DNA of 64,000 nucleotides from Volvox africanus. Lineage: Eukaryota > Chlorophyta > Chlorophyceae > Chlamydomonadales > Volvocaceae. The stretch lies in the NCBI GenBank assembly GCA_030268105.1, contig BSDZ01000086.1:620001-684000 (forward strand). Reading direction: 5' to 3'. The notes beneath the pieces are model-generated. The model worked only from the letters and a program-made list of their open reading frames with translations. It ran no database searches and had not been told where the DNA came from. Position 1 is the first letter of the stretch. Every line of letters begins with the position of its first letter. The position numbers and the translations under genes are program-made. This document shows, in pieces, positions 48,401-61,500 of the stretch.

Positions 48401-51400
48401 AGCTGCCTCGAATAGATGCCTTGCTGGCTGACTGGGTGGCGTGCAAGTGATGGCGACGGTCATGCAGTGAAGTGAAACACCATTAGCACTAGGTGACGCG
48501 ATAGCAGGGGATAAAGGATAACCTTCCCCAGGATAAGACTTGACATGTTGATGCGGATGTTATAGGTCACATGTACTCGTGCCTGCGCAGGCCGTACGCC
48601 GGCCGGAGCCTGAGGTGGTGATCACGGAGCCCGCCTTTAACATCCGGCCGTACCTGCCAGCTGGGTACGGCAGCGGCTTCGAGACAAGTGAGTGCACAGG
48701 ATCAGGAGAAGGGACAAGGTCAGGGATCGACCATGTTATTCTGAATGCCCCACATGTCTCATAATCCCACACACCTAAACCCCCTCCTCCATCGACATGC
48801 TCGACGTAGCTCCCGTGGCTGTGGCTTCCAAGGCTTTCCTTTCCCTGCTCTCCTCTTTTCCTTTCGACACTTCGGCCCTTCCGGCCTCCTTTAGCCGAGA
48901 GGATATCTACGTTGTTACAGAAAAATCGTTTTCCATTACCCCTCTGATTTCTCATCGTCCGCGCCTTGGCCGTAGGTAAGGTTCCCTTATCCGCTTATCT
49001 GGGTGGAGAAGGCGGCGAGGGTGACACCTTGTTCGGCGAGGCTGCGAACGACATCACTAAACACAAATTATACCGTCCAATCACCGAGCCCTGCAAGGTG
49101 CGTGTTCGTCGTATCCTGGAAGTCGCCCATGACACCTTGGCCAGGTCATGTTGTTGCTGATTCTGGGCAGAAGGCTCAGTTTATGGCAATAAGTGTTTGT
49201 AACCTGCCGGTCCCAGCTCAGCTGCTCATGGTCTCTGCGTTCTTGCGGATTTACAGGCGTCGAGACGTCCATGCACCTTTCCTTCCGCTCTGCCGGCCAT
49301 CAAGCTATGGCACTCGGCGTCATAGTGGGTCACATTCCGCATTGAGCGAGATCCTACCCTGCCGTATTCCCGTGACCTGTACTCGGCCATGGATGCAAGT
49401 GCGACACATGCATGAGTAGGAGGCCCTGGGTGTCGAGACTAAGCATCTGGCGCGAGCCTGGGTGAATCGGCATCTAGTGCAGATCTTGGTGGTAGTAGCA
49501 AAGGCACAAATAACTAAAATGCACTTGGGTCCCAGAATTAATGGCTCGTTCCCTTCTGCACCACTCTGGAACCAGGTCCCGAACGTGCCCCTGCGCAAGC
49601 TGCCCGGGGGACCTCAGGGGGTGACCTGCCTGGCGTTCAGCCACGGCGGCCTCTATTTGGCGGTGGTAGCCAGTGAGGCGGACGACGGAGCACGGATCGT
49701 CATCTACCACGCGCTGACAGGTCGGTACAGGTGGGCGGCCGGTGGACGAATGGGACCTACAACTGGGTGGTGACTAAGTCGACAGGTCAGGCTGTGCGCA
49801 ATGTCGCAATGGACATCAAACAGGACAGAGTCAGACTCAGCCAAACGGCTGAGGGTTTATGCGTGGATGTATATTTGTGCCGCTTGAGAACACCGACGAG
49901 GTGAGGCATCTGGAGTTCCGTGCATATCAATACAAAGGCACTCGGCGCATGTTTCGGTTACTGACGTTTTTGTCGCATGGCTGGGCCTACGCCCTCTTCT
50001 TCTCTCCATTTGCCCCTCGACTTACAGGTGCCCCAAAACGGACCATCCACGGCGCCCACAACGGCTTTGTGTACGAGGTAGCCTGGGCGCGGGACGACTC
50101 GGCCATCATAACCGCCTCCGCTGACGGCACAGCTAAGGTGTGGGAATTTAACCCCGCCGCCGCTGCTGCAGCCATGGAAGCAGCAGTGGAGGCCGCCGCT
50201 GGCGGCCGGGGCACCAGCGTTGCGGACGCCGCTGAGGCGGCGGCAGCTGCAGCGCCTACCATGAACTTGCTGGCGACCATGATGCCCAGGGGAACAGCAG
50301 CTGCTACGGCGGCGCTAGCGGCAGCCAATCCAAATCTCAATGCCTCAAAACCCGCAGCCGCCGACGGTGGCGGCGGTAACGTCTCCATTACGAGCTCAGG
50401 TAGCGTCCCGGCACCGGCCCTGGCGGGATTTAAGGCCGGCGCCACCGCCACTCTGCCCCACGCCACTGTGCTCAACCACGCGTGTTACGTGTATACGGCG
50501 CAGTTCCATCCCGTACAAAAGCTTGGTAGTGCGCTCGTGGCCACGGGCGCGTACGACGGGACTGTGCGTTTATGGCGGAGGTACACGGGCGAGCTGCTAG
50601 CAGCTGTCAAGGTGTGTCCTTACCCTTACCGGCTTCATCTATCTTTGTCTCTCATTACCGGCTCGCACCAAACCAAATGAAGCACTTTGATGCCTCCACC
50701 TGGATATCCTCCCTACTCGCACAGACCCAGAGCGGCTGCATCAATAGCCTCTGTTTTGACAAGCTGGGCACACGTCTGTATGCCGGGGATAGCGCCGGCG
50801 TCCTCCAGGTGTGATATAGGGTGGTGGATGTGTGTGTATCAAAACACAACCCCCTTTTGATTGGCGGGTTGTTTGGTGGGAATCTCCTGTTACCCGGATC
50901 TTCAGTGGGTCCCGGGCCGATCCCTACAGGAGTCAACTACAGCAGCGATAGATGGCCTTCACAGGCTCTAATCACCACCAGCTGGATTATGTATCTTCAT
51001 CCATGTCCACAGCTGTCACAAATCACTACCACAGGCCTAGCTCCCGTGGTTGTGGCAATATGCATTTCATCCTCTCCGGGCCTTCGCACAGCAACGCCTA
51101 CCCCTGAAACAACTGTGCCACACGCGAAAGGGGGGGGGGCGCTCGGATATCTACGGCAAATATACACCTAGCATAATCTCACAAGCCAGTTACATCATGT
51201 TGTTGAGGTCTTTTCCCTTTACAGGAGTTCAGCTGCGACATCAGCAAGGGTGCTGACGCTGTGGCAGCGGCACCCGGCGGAACCAACCTCAAAATTTCCA
51301 CCATCTCCGCCAGCGGTGAGTTGTGCGGGCTAGGTGCGAATAGGAATATGATTGCAAATGCGAATGGTTTAACAAAGATTCTAAGGCGAACTACTTTGTT

Positions 51401-53017
51401 TCGATCAGTGCTTAAGACAGGTACAGTCGTTCGCGAAGGCGGAAAACGAGGATGCGCTTGTGAGGATAACCCGCTAAACCCTTGTTTAGACACAATCGAA
51501 AGTCTTGCGCTGAAAACCCTAATCTGGAACCCTAATCTGAGACTGAGACTTCAGCTCTCCAGGCCAAAATCCCCAAATCCCAACCCGGACAAACCCCCTT
51601 CCTCGCACTGCCACTTATCGATCCGAACACAGCGTTTCTTTAGCGAAGTGCGCTTCCCACCACGTCACCCTTCCCTGCTCGTGTCTCAACAGGAAACAAC
51701 AGCGCCGGTACCCTCAACGCCACATTGATGAGCAGCACCATGCGCAAGCGCCTGAGCGGCACGCAGCGCTCCGCCGGCGGTGGTGGCTCCCCCTCGCCCG
51801 TCAACCTCAACGCATCCATGCTGCCGCGCTCTAACTTCAACTTCACCGCCTCATTGAAGCCTACTCCGGCCGCCGCTGGCAGCGGCGACGGCGACGGCAG
51901 CCAGACGGCGCAGTCCCGTGACGGTGCTGGCGTGAATGCGTCACCGGGGTCGACAGCCACAGCTGGCGGCGCAGAGGTCGCAGTCGCCGCAGCAGCAGCT
52001 GCTGCTGCGGCCGCCTCCAACATCTTGCGTGTACTGCGGCAGTGAGTATGTCTGGCGCTAACAAGCAGATGGGGTTCAACTGGCTATCTAGGGCTTTGGC
52101 ACAGGCACAGAAGCGCCGGGTGACAACAGGATGCGCCACGGCGGAGGCCTCCGAGAAATGTGCCCCAACTTCGCTGCAGGCCTCAAATGCAGCATCCATT
52201 GGTAAACGGATCAATCGGAACCACATCCTTCGCCCCATCGTCGCCTCCTTTGGTTGCCCTCAGGTGCGATGAGTTCGACGGTGAGCCCCTGGCGCACGTG
52301 TTCCCTCATTACGACGGCCGGCGACTGGGCCTGTTGACCAAGCGCTCCCGGCTGCTGGTGGTGGAGACTCGTAGTCTGAGCAAAGCGGAGCAGTTCCTCG
52401 GGTTGAGATGTCGGGAGGGTCCGCTCAAGGCCACCTTCAGTCCGGGTGAGAGCCACAGGGGCGTTAGAGCCGGGCAAGCTGCACCTTCAGGGGTGACGGG
52501 TAAACTTCCAGTCGGCCACGGCCGGGTAACAGACCGTGGGGAGACACAAAGAAGGGGCTGGGTGCGGGGAGGAGAGGCTAGAAAGAAAGTGGAAGAGTAG
52601 GAGGAAGCGGAAAGACAGAATCAGATATGTTCGGATAGCAGGAGCGCTGGACTCCATGGAGCTAAGCTATGTTGCTTGGAAGATGGAGGATGGCGCCCTT
52701 GGAGGATGAGGGGAGGTCTTGTTGGGTTCATGTCTAAATTGCCTTGACGCATTTACCTCGGTCGCCTGCATCCCACGTTTGTCACTTCCCTCCGTCTCAA
52801 CTTGTCCCTTCCTTCGGCTTCCTCCTGCGCTGTTTAATCGATCCACCGGAACGAACGGTGAACTGCCATCAGATGGTCGGTACCTGGTGTGCGGCAGTGA
52901 GGACGGCCGGGTTTTCACATGGGACGCTGACGGGGGGCCCCCCACGAAGCTGCCCCAATGGACGCTCGGAGGTGATGCTGTGTACCAGGTGCATGGGGGT
53001 GCATGGGCCCCGGGCGT

Positions 53018-53051
<34 letters not shown>

Positions 53052-55921
53052 GTTAACATGCCAGCGAGGACTGGGCCTGGGAGGCGTGGCAGTTTTCCCA
53101 TGGTCAAGGAAGGGGCTTGAATGGGACATCCAATTTTCATTATGAAATGCGCGGTCGTGTATGTGCTTCTCAGATGTCGCTCTCAAGTGTCAACAGCATC
53201 TGTAGACCACTTGGAGTGCACCCGCTTCACCACTTGGTACCTTACCCCGCTATTTGTGCAATTGCAGAAGCAGTGCAGCATTGATTGCGCGTACACTGCA
53301 TGCCGGGAATGTACCCTTTGGCGCAGATTTCCGTTGTGCTTTGGCCAATACTTGAGATGCACAGCCATCATACATTGTCGCACAACCTCGTACGGCGTGC
53401 ACGCAGGTGGCCTGGAACCCGCAGTTCCACATCGCGGCGGTGTGCAGCTTTGCATCCTGGGCTCCCGTACTTCTGCTTGCCTACGACAGCAGCCAGCCGG
53501 ACGTTGCGCTGCAGATCGGCCACAAGAACTCCCTGGAGCTGATGGCGCGTGATCGCAAGCGGGTGAGCTCATGTGCAATCCATTTGTACGGCTGTTTGTT
53601 TTCCATCGCGTCGAATAGATATGCTAGTGCAACATTGAAGTTATGAGCTAATACCTGTTTTGATGTTTGGTCACTTGGTTCGTATCATTAACATGCCATT
53701 CAGTCTTTTGCTGTTGTTCAGCCCGGGCTCAAACCTTGTGATGAGGAAGTTCCAGTAGGGACCCATTTGCCGGCTACGGCTGTGAGTCCTTGAGCCCAAA
53801 TCCACCCAAGCGAAGGCACCCCCAGATATTTTCATCGTATTGAATCGTTATCCGGATCCAGAATCAAATCGCAATCCAAATCCGGATTCCCACCCCTAAT
53901 CCTTGCCGTTCCAGATGGAGAAGCCTCGCCCCCGGTGGGACATCCCGGACCAGCTCACACCGGAATTCCTTCGTATCATGCTCAGCAATATAAGACGGTA
54001 CGTACACATCAAAACCTAAGTCTTCCTGGTAAACCCCTTAGGCGTCAGTACTCACGGCCAAACAGGCTGGATGTTGACCATCGATCAGCAGGGTGTAGGG
54101 GTGCTGAGCGTTGCCACAGAGATTTTGAATGCCCAGGTGCTGGGTCGGGCCGCAGGAGGCTTCGGCCGGCTGCCGATGGCTGCCCTTGCATGGGCTTTCA
54201 TGGAAGGCGAACGGTCTGGACGGGTGGTGCAGCTATTGTACAGGCGCGATGGATCTTACAGGCGCAAGTAGTTCGAACCAATTCATTGTTGATTCTCTTG
54301 CAGGGACGCGCGAGAACGTGGCATCATTGGGGATCCCAACGATCCGAATGGTGAATACCTGATCGTACCTCGGAAGCGCCTGGCAGAGCTGCATGCCAAA
54401 CAGGAGGCAGACCTCGCGGCCGCAGCCGCGCCGGCGGACGGCGCAGCGCCGCCAGCACCAGCAACGCCTCCCCCGCCGCCAGCACTAGCCAACGCCAACG
54501 TTGACGCTGCATCGCTACCGGAGCTGCCTAGAAGCCGCTTTCAGACGATGACCCCGGCGGAAGCCGCCGACGAAGGTGATCTTGAAAAGAACTCTCTGCG
54601 GTCGGAAAAGACGAAAAGCAACGTCCATTTTGCAGATGACCTGCCGCCACCGGCGTTTAAGGAGCCGCGGCCAGCGTCCCCACCACCACCGGCAGTGTTG
54701 GCGGAGGAACCCGGGCAGAGCCCGCCGGCTGCTGTACCGGCAGTGGCTACAGAGGCATTAACGCCAGCTATGCCGCAGCTTCAGGAATACCAGTGGTCGC
54801 ATCCACAGCCCCAGAAGCAACAGCTGGAGGCGGCGGCGCAGAAAGAAGAGCTGTCAGCACCGTTGACACCGCCACCACCATCATGGCCAGCAGCATCTGC
54901 CGCCACTCCCCCGACGAGGTTGCGGCAACAACAGCAGGAATACGCCCGGCAGCAATTTCAAGCTGCCCAGCAGCAGCGATGGCGTTATCCAGCGGCGACG
55001 GCGGCAGTAGCGACGTTGCCACAACCACAACCTCAGGTGCCGTACACGCGTACACTGTACGGCCTTGAGCAGCAGTACGAGTGGCAGAAGGAGGTCCAAG
55101 CCCCCGATAGATTGCAATACTCGCAATTGCAACGGGCGGCAGAGCAGGAGCTACGAGAAGGTCCGAGGCAATACCCTCCGCAGCCGCGTGAGGTGCAGCT
55201 GTATCAATATGCCCTGCAGCAACAGCAGCAGCAGCGTTACAGCGCACAGCCGCAGCCACAGCAGCAGCAGACACAACAACAGCAACATAACCATGACCTA
55301 CAGCAGCATTATGGCCTACAGCAGCAGGCGTACGCACTGTACGGGCTGCACGAGCCATCGGGACAGTACGGACCGGCGGCTTTTGAGCTTTACCAGATGC
55401 AAACGGTACCGCAGGTTCAGCCGGCGGTGCAAGTTCAGCGGCAACAGCAGCAGCGTCAGGTAATGCTGCCGCAGCAAGAACTGGCGCAGCAGCAACAACT
55501 TAAGCAGGGACAACAGCTGCAGTACGGAGCGCAGCAGGGTTATGAACTGAAATCGACATATATGCCTACTGCTACTCCGCATCGGTACACTCCGTCGTAC
55601 CTGAAGCAGCGGCAGCAACATCAGCAGCTCCATCAGCTACCACAACAACCGCAAAGCTGTGTTGGCGACCAGGAGGGTTACGGCATGCAGCCGCCGCCCT
55701 ATTACTCGGGTCAACCAGCCCACGAACAGTTGCCTTATGCTCAGCGGCGGCCGCACAGCAGGCAGCAGCGCCTACAGCAGTACGGCACCCAGTCAGCACA
55801 GCAGCCCGATTATGGGCTGCCGCCGTCTCAATACGCACAACAGTTGCTGTTTCAACAGCAACAGCAGTATGTACTGCAACCTCAGCATGGCGGACCGCAG
55901 GTGGTGGTGCACTACCGATAA
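42452..55921 (+). CDS. AHI1: Jouberin (AHI1), ciliary transition-zone WD40 protein, 20 exons
   Basis: Exons: 42452-42467, 43186-43755, 44381-44727, 45151-45282, 46097-46225, 46837-46926, 47383-47569, 47910-48127, 48591-48687, 48976-49097, 49576-49720, 50028-50611, 50725-50808, 51225-51315, 51693-52041, 52264-52445, 52873-52988, 53407-53562, 53915-53997, 54304-55921. Phases fit throughout and give 1,771 aa; human AHI1 is about 1,196. Residues 312-560 follow the conserved pre-WD region (NPVVRVHCLDVNTGQYL, AAWEETLLIDEAAE, LVAWAFLRPSG). WD40 repeats span about 637-1205 (FVYEVAWARDDSAIITASAD, VYTAQFHPVQKL, SGCINSLCFDKLGTRLYAGD, YLVCGSEDGRVFTWDAD). Jouberin acts at the ciliary base; human mutations cause Joubert syndrome. 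Ala-rich inserts break the WD region, and a tail of about 540 residues, Gln-rich in its second half, replaces the human SH3 domain. The first exon (MPNKPS) is the weakest part. One intron is GC-AG. Confidence 0.9.
43756..44380. other. AHI1 intron 2 with a Cys-rich minus-strand ORF
   Basis: The minus strand is open over 43747-44115 (123 codons) and contains CRKCGNTRRGC and an ordinary composition further on (GSANPYYKNAEMSAGFVRL). The Cys pattern hints at a small zinc-binding module of a transposon or nested gene. No family is recognised. Confidence 0.25.
48127..48129 (+). other. GC-AG splice donor of AHI1 intron 8
   Basis: The exon ends in TTGCAG and the intron begins GCAAGC instead of GT. 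The acceptor is CCTGCGCAG before 48591. The join keeps phase 0 and links PSALTVVLQ to AVRRPEPEVV, as in the family. GC donors are a known minor class, normally with a strong CAG|GCAAG context as here. Confidence 0.75.
53015..53049. repeat. (GT)n microsatellite in an AHI1 intron
   Basis: About 16 GT units begin shortly after the donor of exon 17, ending in GAAG. It is a simple, probably variable tract. Confidence 0.9.
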
Positions 55922-57119
55922 CTGCAGTATTAACGGCAGATGATGGATCGTGATGGTTCGCCTTGCTGGCTGGGCCGACATCGGTTCCAACGGTAACGGG
56001 GTTGCCAAAAACAACGGATCCAGTAATGGTACTGGGGTGGGGGTTCGGTGCAGCGAGTGTTCGGTCTTAAGAGCATGGCGAGTTGCCAAGGGTGACTCAA
56101 TTGTTGAACCTCAACGTGCCGCTGCCCTCCAGGGAGCAGCCTTATTAGCCGTAATGGATCACTAGTAGTTTGAAGGTATAAGGTGTCGGTCTGTACCACG
56201 GTTATGTCTGGTGCCGTTGTCCTATTTATCATTATCAAAACGTATCATTCTTGCCGGTGGTGGTTCCCCCGGGAGGCATTTCATTAAACTAGGCTGAGAT
56301 GTCGTACTGGTTCAGGATGAGCTGTACGTGATACTGAACACCGTTAATCCCATGGAAGGGGCTCCTTGCTTCCGGGATTGTCTCTTGTATCCTTTATATC
56401 CAGCGTTTCCATTTTCTGTTCCCTTTTCTACCTCATATACCTTCCCGTAGCGTGCGTGGGCGTTATGAACGCGCGTCACGAAGCCATCTATGTCTAACTA
56501 ACGCATAAGGTCATTCTTGGGCAGACCGGGAAGTCGAAGGCAAGGGGGAATGCAAAAAGAAAGGCCAACAAAAGCAGTGAGGTCGGTATGACAATATTCC
56601 GCGTGGTAGCTAGGCCGACGTAATTTTATCATGAGAGTTGCGCATGCTGTGATTTCTTGCAATGCCGCGGATACATCGGTATCTGCACCTACATGGAGCC
56701 ACACCGAGACGTGGACATGCGCCCAATCGGGCCGCGAAATGGAAGCCGAGACATGACATTGCGGCGTATGGGTTATGGAGGGTCGTGGCTTGAGGGGGGA
56801 ATATGCTATCCCATGAGGAGGCTGCCGCTCGCGGCTGTCCTGCGACGCGTTGATAGAATAGTACGTGGAGGGATGGTGGGGAGGGTGTCTGTAACTAGCT
56901 CTGCACATAAAAACGGTGTCGGCAAGAGCTCTGTTGTGAAGCCGATCCGCAGCACCTCAAGCCCTCCAAGTTTCACCTGTTGTTGGTGCTGTGTGCAGAA
57001 ATTCTCATTGGAAGATGCATAGGCCCCGACGTTGAACCCCGCAACGAATCATTGGGCTTAGTCCAAATGACATATTCCTTTGCGTGCTGCTGTGCGGTGT
57101 CGGCGTTGGACCGCGCTGC
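55854..57119 (+). repeat. Right arm of 1.26-kb inverted repeat flanking AHI1
   Basis: It starts inside the last AHI1 exon (final 22 codons) and runs through its 3' flank, including a TGTAA signal near 56890. The reverse complement is 40180-41436. An extra segment of about 50-70 bp after the stop (55930-56000) is missing in the left arm. Here the coding end is intact, so this arm looks like the source. Confidence 0.92.
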
Positions 57120-58592
57120 ATGTGCACCGACGGAACTTCCCTTAGGTTCCCCAGCACACCCTCCGTCGTGCGTGTCGCGTGTGCCCCATGTACAGACACA
57201 CACTTCCATGGCTCCACAACCTTCGTTGCACTTCCTTCTCCCTACATTCTCTTCCAGTAGCTCGCATCCAACGCTTGGCCTAGCAGCCCAAACCGACCGA
57301 AAGCCCAAGTCCCACCTGGTCCCACAGTTGTGCCCAGCGCGCTGCTTGAGGGTTTTCTAATTAATGAGGGCTCAGGTTGCATACTCCATTACCTCCATAG
57401 TAGCCTGATGCCGTTTCGAACTCGACTGTTCATAGGGATATAGAGCAGCGTCACGTCCGAGTTTTATGGTGTAATGCCTCCTGTGGCTTGGCACATACAC
57501 CCGACATGCCCAACGGGTACACGGCTGCTGCACAGCTGCAGCCCACTCCTGTGTACACAACTGCAACCTTACATTCTCTATTACACTGCTTCTACAACGC
57601 CTTTACCTCAAGGGACAGAGGGGGAACGGCAACACATAACGGGTGCAAGCAAAACCCACGACACAGCGTAGTTTCTTTGTCTGCGCCATAGTTGCCCCCT
57701 TAGGGCTTGTTGCATTCAACATTTCAGTCTGAATTTTCCTTCTTGGAGGGTTCTTGGAGAGAGGTATACCTAGCGTAGCGGCCCTCCCCGTTGACGGGAC
57801 CCTCAGCCGGCTGCTGCGGACATTGAACCGTTTAACGTCTGCGGGCTCAGGCTCCTTTACATCGTTACAGGATCAGTTCGTTGCGCATTTACATATGTAC
57901 CCGACCAGGTAATCGGCATTGTGAGATGTGCGCTACAACCTTGGATTATGCACAGGGCCCAGGACAAGGGGGGCCCTCTGGCCGCTTCATACTGAAGGGG
58001 CACTGAACGTGTGAGGTACCGCTTAACTGACGGCTACGGAGGGGATGTTAGGAAGGACATATCTGGGATACATAATTTGAAAGGGGCCAGGTCCACTTAC
58101 GTCAGGCATACGTCTCATGTAAACTTTGCTCGGCCCTTGCTTACTCGGTACAAAACGTGCAGCGATTCAAGCAAATGATAGAGCACACAACGGCACACCC
58201 TGCAAACAACATAGCGTCCTTCTTACATGCATGTCGCAGGTGGGCAATTTTCCTGTTAGATTCTATATGCTTATTTATGAGCTTCTTCCCGTACGAGCCA
58301 GACCGCCCGAGCTCAAAACAACCATCATTCAGCGCTGTCACATGGCTCGCAGACCGAGGGGATCTATCATCACATGAAAATCTCGTCATGTAAAAAAGAC
58401 AAAATCTTTGCAAGCAAACAATTATGTAATATTACCAATAAGTATTGATGTGAAGCCTTTTATTCATAGTACGGGTACCACGGTTCCCGCGTTTTGTATT
58501 TTCCATTGGTGTTGGCTATCTGTATATCTTGTAAAGCTTACGACATTTGGGGATGCCTGCAATGATAGATCTAGCTGCTACCTAGGGCTGCG
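57120..58592. other. Intergenic region between AHI1 3' flank and the SUMO protease gene
   Basis: No exon or repeat family was recognised. Several short overlapping ORFs have no similarity. It should hold the promoter of the gene starting at 58593. Confidence 0.45.
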
Positions 58593-61500
58593 ATGGCTCT
58601 CAAGGATTTCTTAAAAGACTTTGCTCGCTGGTTTTCAAGCCCGCTAAGTGGCACCAAGCGCAGACGCGATGAAAGCAACTTAAATGATCACAATGAGGCG
58701 CGACAAGCCCCGGCAGTCCGTGCAGGCCAGACCAGCAACGCAAACATGGACGAACTGAAGCCGTCGCAAAGAAATGGCGAGCCCCCAGCTGCTGGGCCAG
58801 CTCCGTCCTCGCTGCAGGATCCCGCGGCATCTAATTGGCAATTGACTACTGAGGATCCCCAGAAATTCACCTTCGACCTGGCTGACAGGGTCCGAGAACT
58901 GGCACCGACCCGCGGTGCAAAGACCCCGCAAGCCTCGGCAGGTCGTTTCTTGCAACAGAAGCTGCTAGTCCGAGATTTTGACAACCCAAACTCAGGCGCC
59001 CCCCAAGCACTTCTTACCGGTCAACGACTGGGCACCGTAGGGCTGCACCCACCTCCACGCCCTCCCCTTCGCGGCCAAGAACTGCACCAGCAACAGCGGC
59101 ACCAGCAGCCGGATGCCCGCGCAGTCATTCCACCATCTGCCCAGTTTGAGCGATACGTTACCTCCCATGGGGCTCCAACCTGTAACGTTGGCATCTCTGG
59201 CTACCAAGGGACTACCCCCAGGCAGCTCTTCGCCACGCCAGACGCCACCCGACGAGATTTCGACAAATTAAGATTGGGTGGCGACACGCCTGCCGCACGG
59301 GGTGGCGTCGTTGCAGCCAGCACGGCCACGGAGGGATTGGGCGGTGCGAGCATTGGTGGCGGCAATAGCTACTATGGCGCACCTGCAGGAGGCTCCACTG
59401 CCAATGGTCTAGCATGTGCAGCTGGACCCAGTTCACATGCATCCATAGGGTACAGAAGGCCACTGTCGTACATGACGCCCACGCGTGGGCAGGTAAGTTG
59501 ACGGGTTCCCGGCCTGTTTGCACAGCAGGACGTGCGGGATTGGGTTTGTGGAACTAAGTTCCCGGGTTGGTCAAAGCTGTCAATAGTCCAGTGAAGGGAT
59601 TCTTGTGGTCAAGTCCTTGCTGGGCTGGCACTGCGATGGGTAATGAAGTGAATGGAGTTGGTGGAAAACAGGGCCAGTGCTCAGAGGCAAGAATACGGGC
59701 TACAAGGGTTTATGATACCGCGAATTACAGGCGCGATGTCTTCCTGTGGCCTGGATGTTTGCGCCTCTGGCTCTGGCCCTCATTGCCCTTTTGGCCAAGG
59801 CCAAGTCATGTGTCACGGCATAGACGTTAGGAGCAGCCAATTATCCGTCTGTTGTATTAGTGGGCGTAATATTGCTTCGGGATGTGAAACGAAGTGCTTG
59901 AGCAGCATGGAGGAAGTTGCCTTTCTTGAGCCGGGTGCTTTGAAGGTGGACCGGGGCTGCAGGTAAGCAGCCTGGAGATGCAGGGCTGCTAAGCTATACT
60001 ACTGGGCTTGGGAGCAATGTGCCAGTGTGTAATAGCTGTTCAGAATGGGCAGGAGCTGCTGGCCTGCTATTGGGAACCCCACATACAAACTTGTCTCCGT
60101 GTCCCCTTCGCTCGCTGCCTCCCTCTACCCGCTCGTGCTTCCATTTTTTGATCTCCTTGTCCTGTAAATTGCTTGGTACGGCTATCAGCCAGTGGCGCCG
60201 TACCAGTACCAGCAGCGGCAGCAGCCGCAGGCCGTGGTACCGTTCCATGTATCGTTCACGGCGCACATGGGGGAGCTTGGTGGCGTTGCGAAGACCCAGG
60301 AGGACCTGAAGGCGATGGTGAAGGCGTTCGAGGTGGGTGTCAATGGGCGCAAATGGTCGCCGAGGCGTTGACGGAACAGTTGTAGCAAGCCCATGCTGAG
60401 GTGGTGCAATCTAGGCTACCGGAGATCCTGGACCGCACATGTGCCCGTGTAACTGAACCTCGAGGGAGGGGGTAAGGAGGGAAATGACTGTACGGGGAGT
60501 CGTGAGGCAAAAGGTTATACCACCCTGGCGAAATATGGGTTGCAGGTTCCCTGGTAAGCGACGTCTTGTTTGCCTTCCTATTGTCCGGTAGTACTTTGGA
60601 GGCTAGGCGGACGTGAATGAAGAAAGAACAGGTCCTTGTCAAGGTACCAACGCCCTGAGGTGTCTTGTGCCCAAGTCCTGGAGCTATAACGTGTACGTGA
60701 ATCCGTGGAGGGACTGGATCGAATGCGCATGCACCAGAAGCTATGTCACTGTATGGTGTGGTATTGCGCAAGCACATGGCGGTGCATTCGGCTGCAGGCT
60801 CGCAACTTACGTCGGGAACCTGTGATTCGGCTACGGGAGGACGGCGGCTTCATTCCTGGAGACGATGATGAGGAAACTGCGAAGACGTCGGCTCTGACCC
60901 AGGATGTCCGGGCGACCGTCGAACGCCTGCGCACCACGTTGGCCGCCACAGTGCGCAAGGTCGCCAATGACCCACGGGTCACTGCAGCCGCCGGCAGCAG
61001 GAAGGCGGCTCAGACGGCGCTGGAGGCCACCCAGGCAGCAGCAGGGGCGCACACACTTGCGGCGATTGGTCTGAAGGTGAGGTCCAGCTACACTCTTGTG
61101 AATGCTATGCAAATCTGTGGATGCTATATGTTTATGTTACCAGCGTCGTGCTTCCGTCTGAGGTGCCGAATCTATATTGGGTGGGAACCCTTCTCTGTCC
61201 TCGCAAGGGTGGGCTTGAATGATAAGTAGTAGTACGAACCACGCAAAGCCTTATACAGTCCTACCTAGGAAAATCGAACTGTCCTCGACCCTCCGCATCT
61301 CAGATGGCAGCCCAGGAGCAGGCCTTGAAGCAGATACATACGCAAATGGAAGAGGAGACGCGGAGGAAACTGGATGCTCTTCAGGTGCGTGTGCTGGAGG
61401 GCCACGGTTACAGCTGGCGGGGGCTGGCCCCGGTTCATACAGAAGAACAGTGATGTCGCATGCAAGCCCTTCGTGAAAGTGAATCGCAAAGAGGCCTGCA

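Noticed and set aside
56895..56945. Walker A-like motif (AHKNGVGKSS) in an ORF conserved between the inverted-repeat arms
   Set aside because: The ORF is similar in both arms only because the DNA is duplicated. No other NTPase motif follows and the frame is interrupted in the left arm by an indel.
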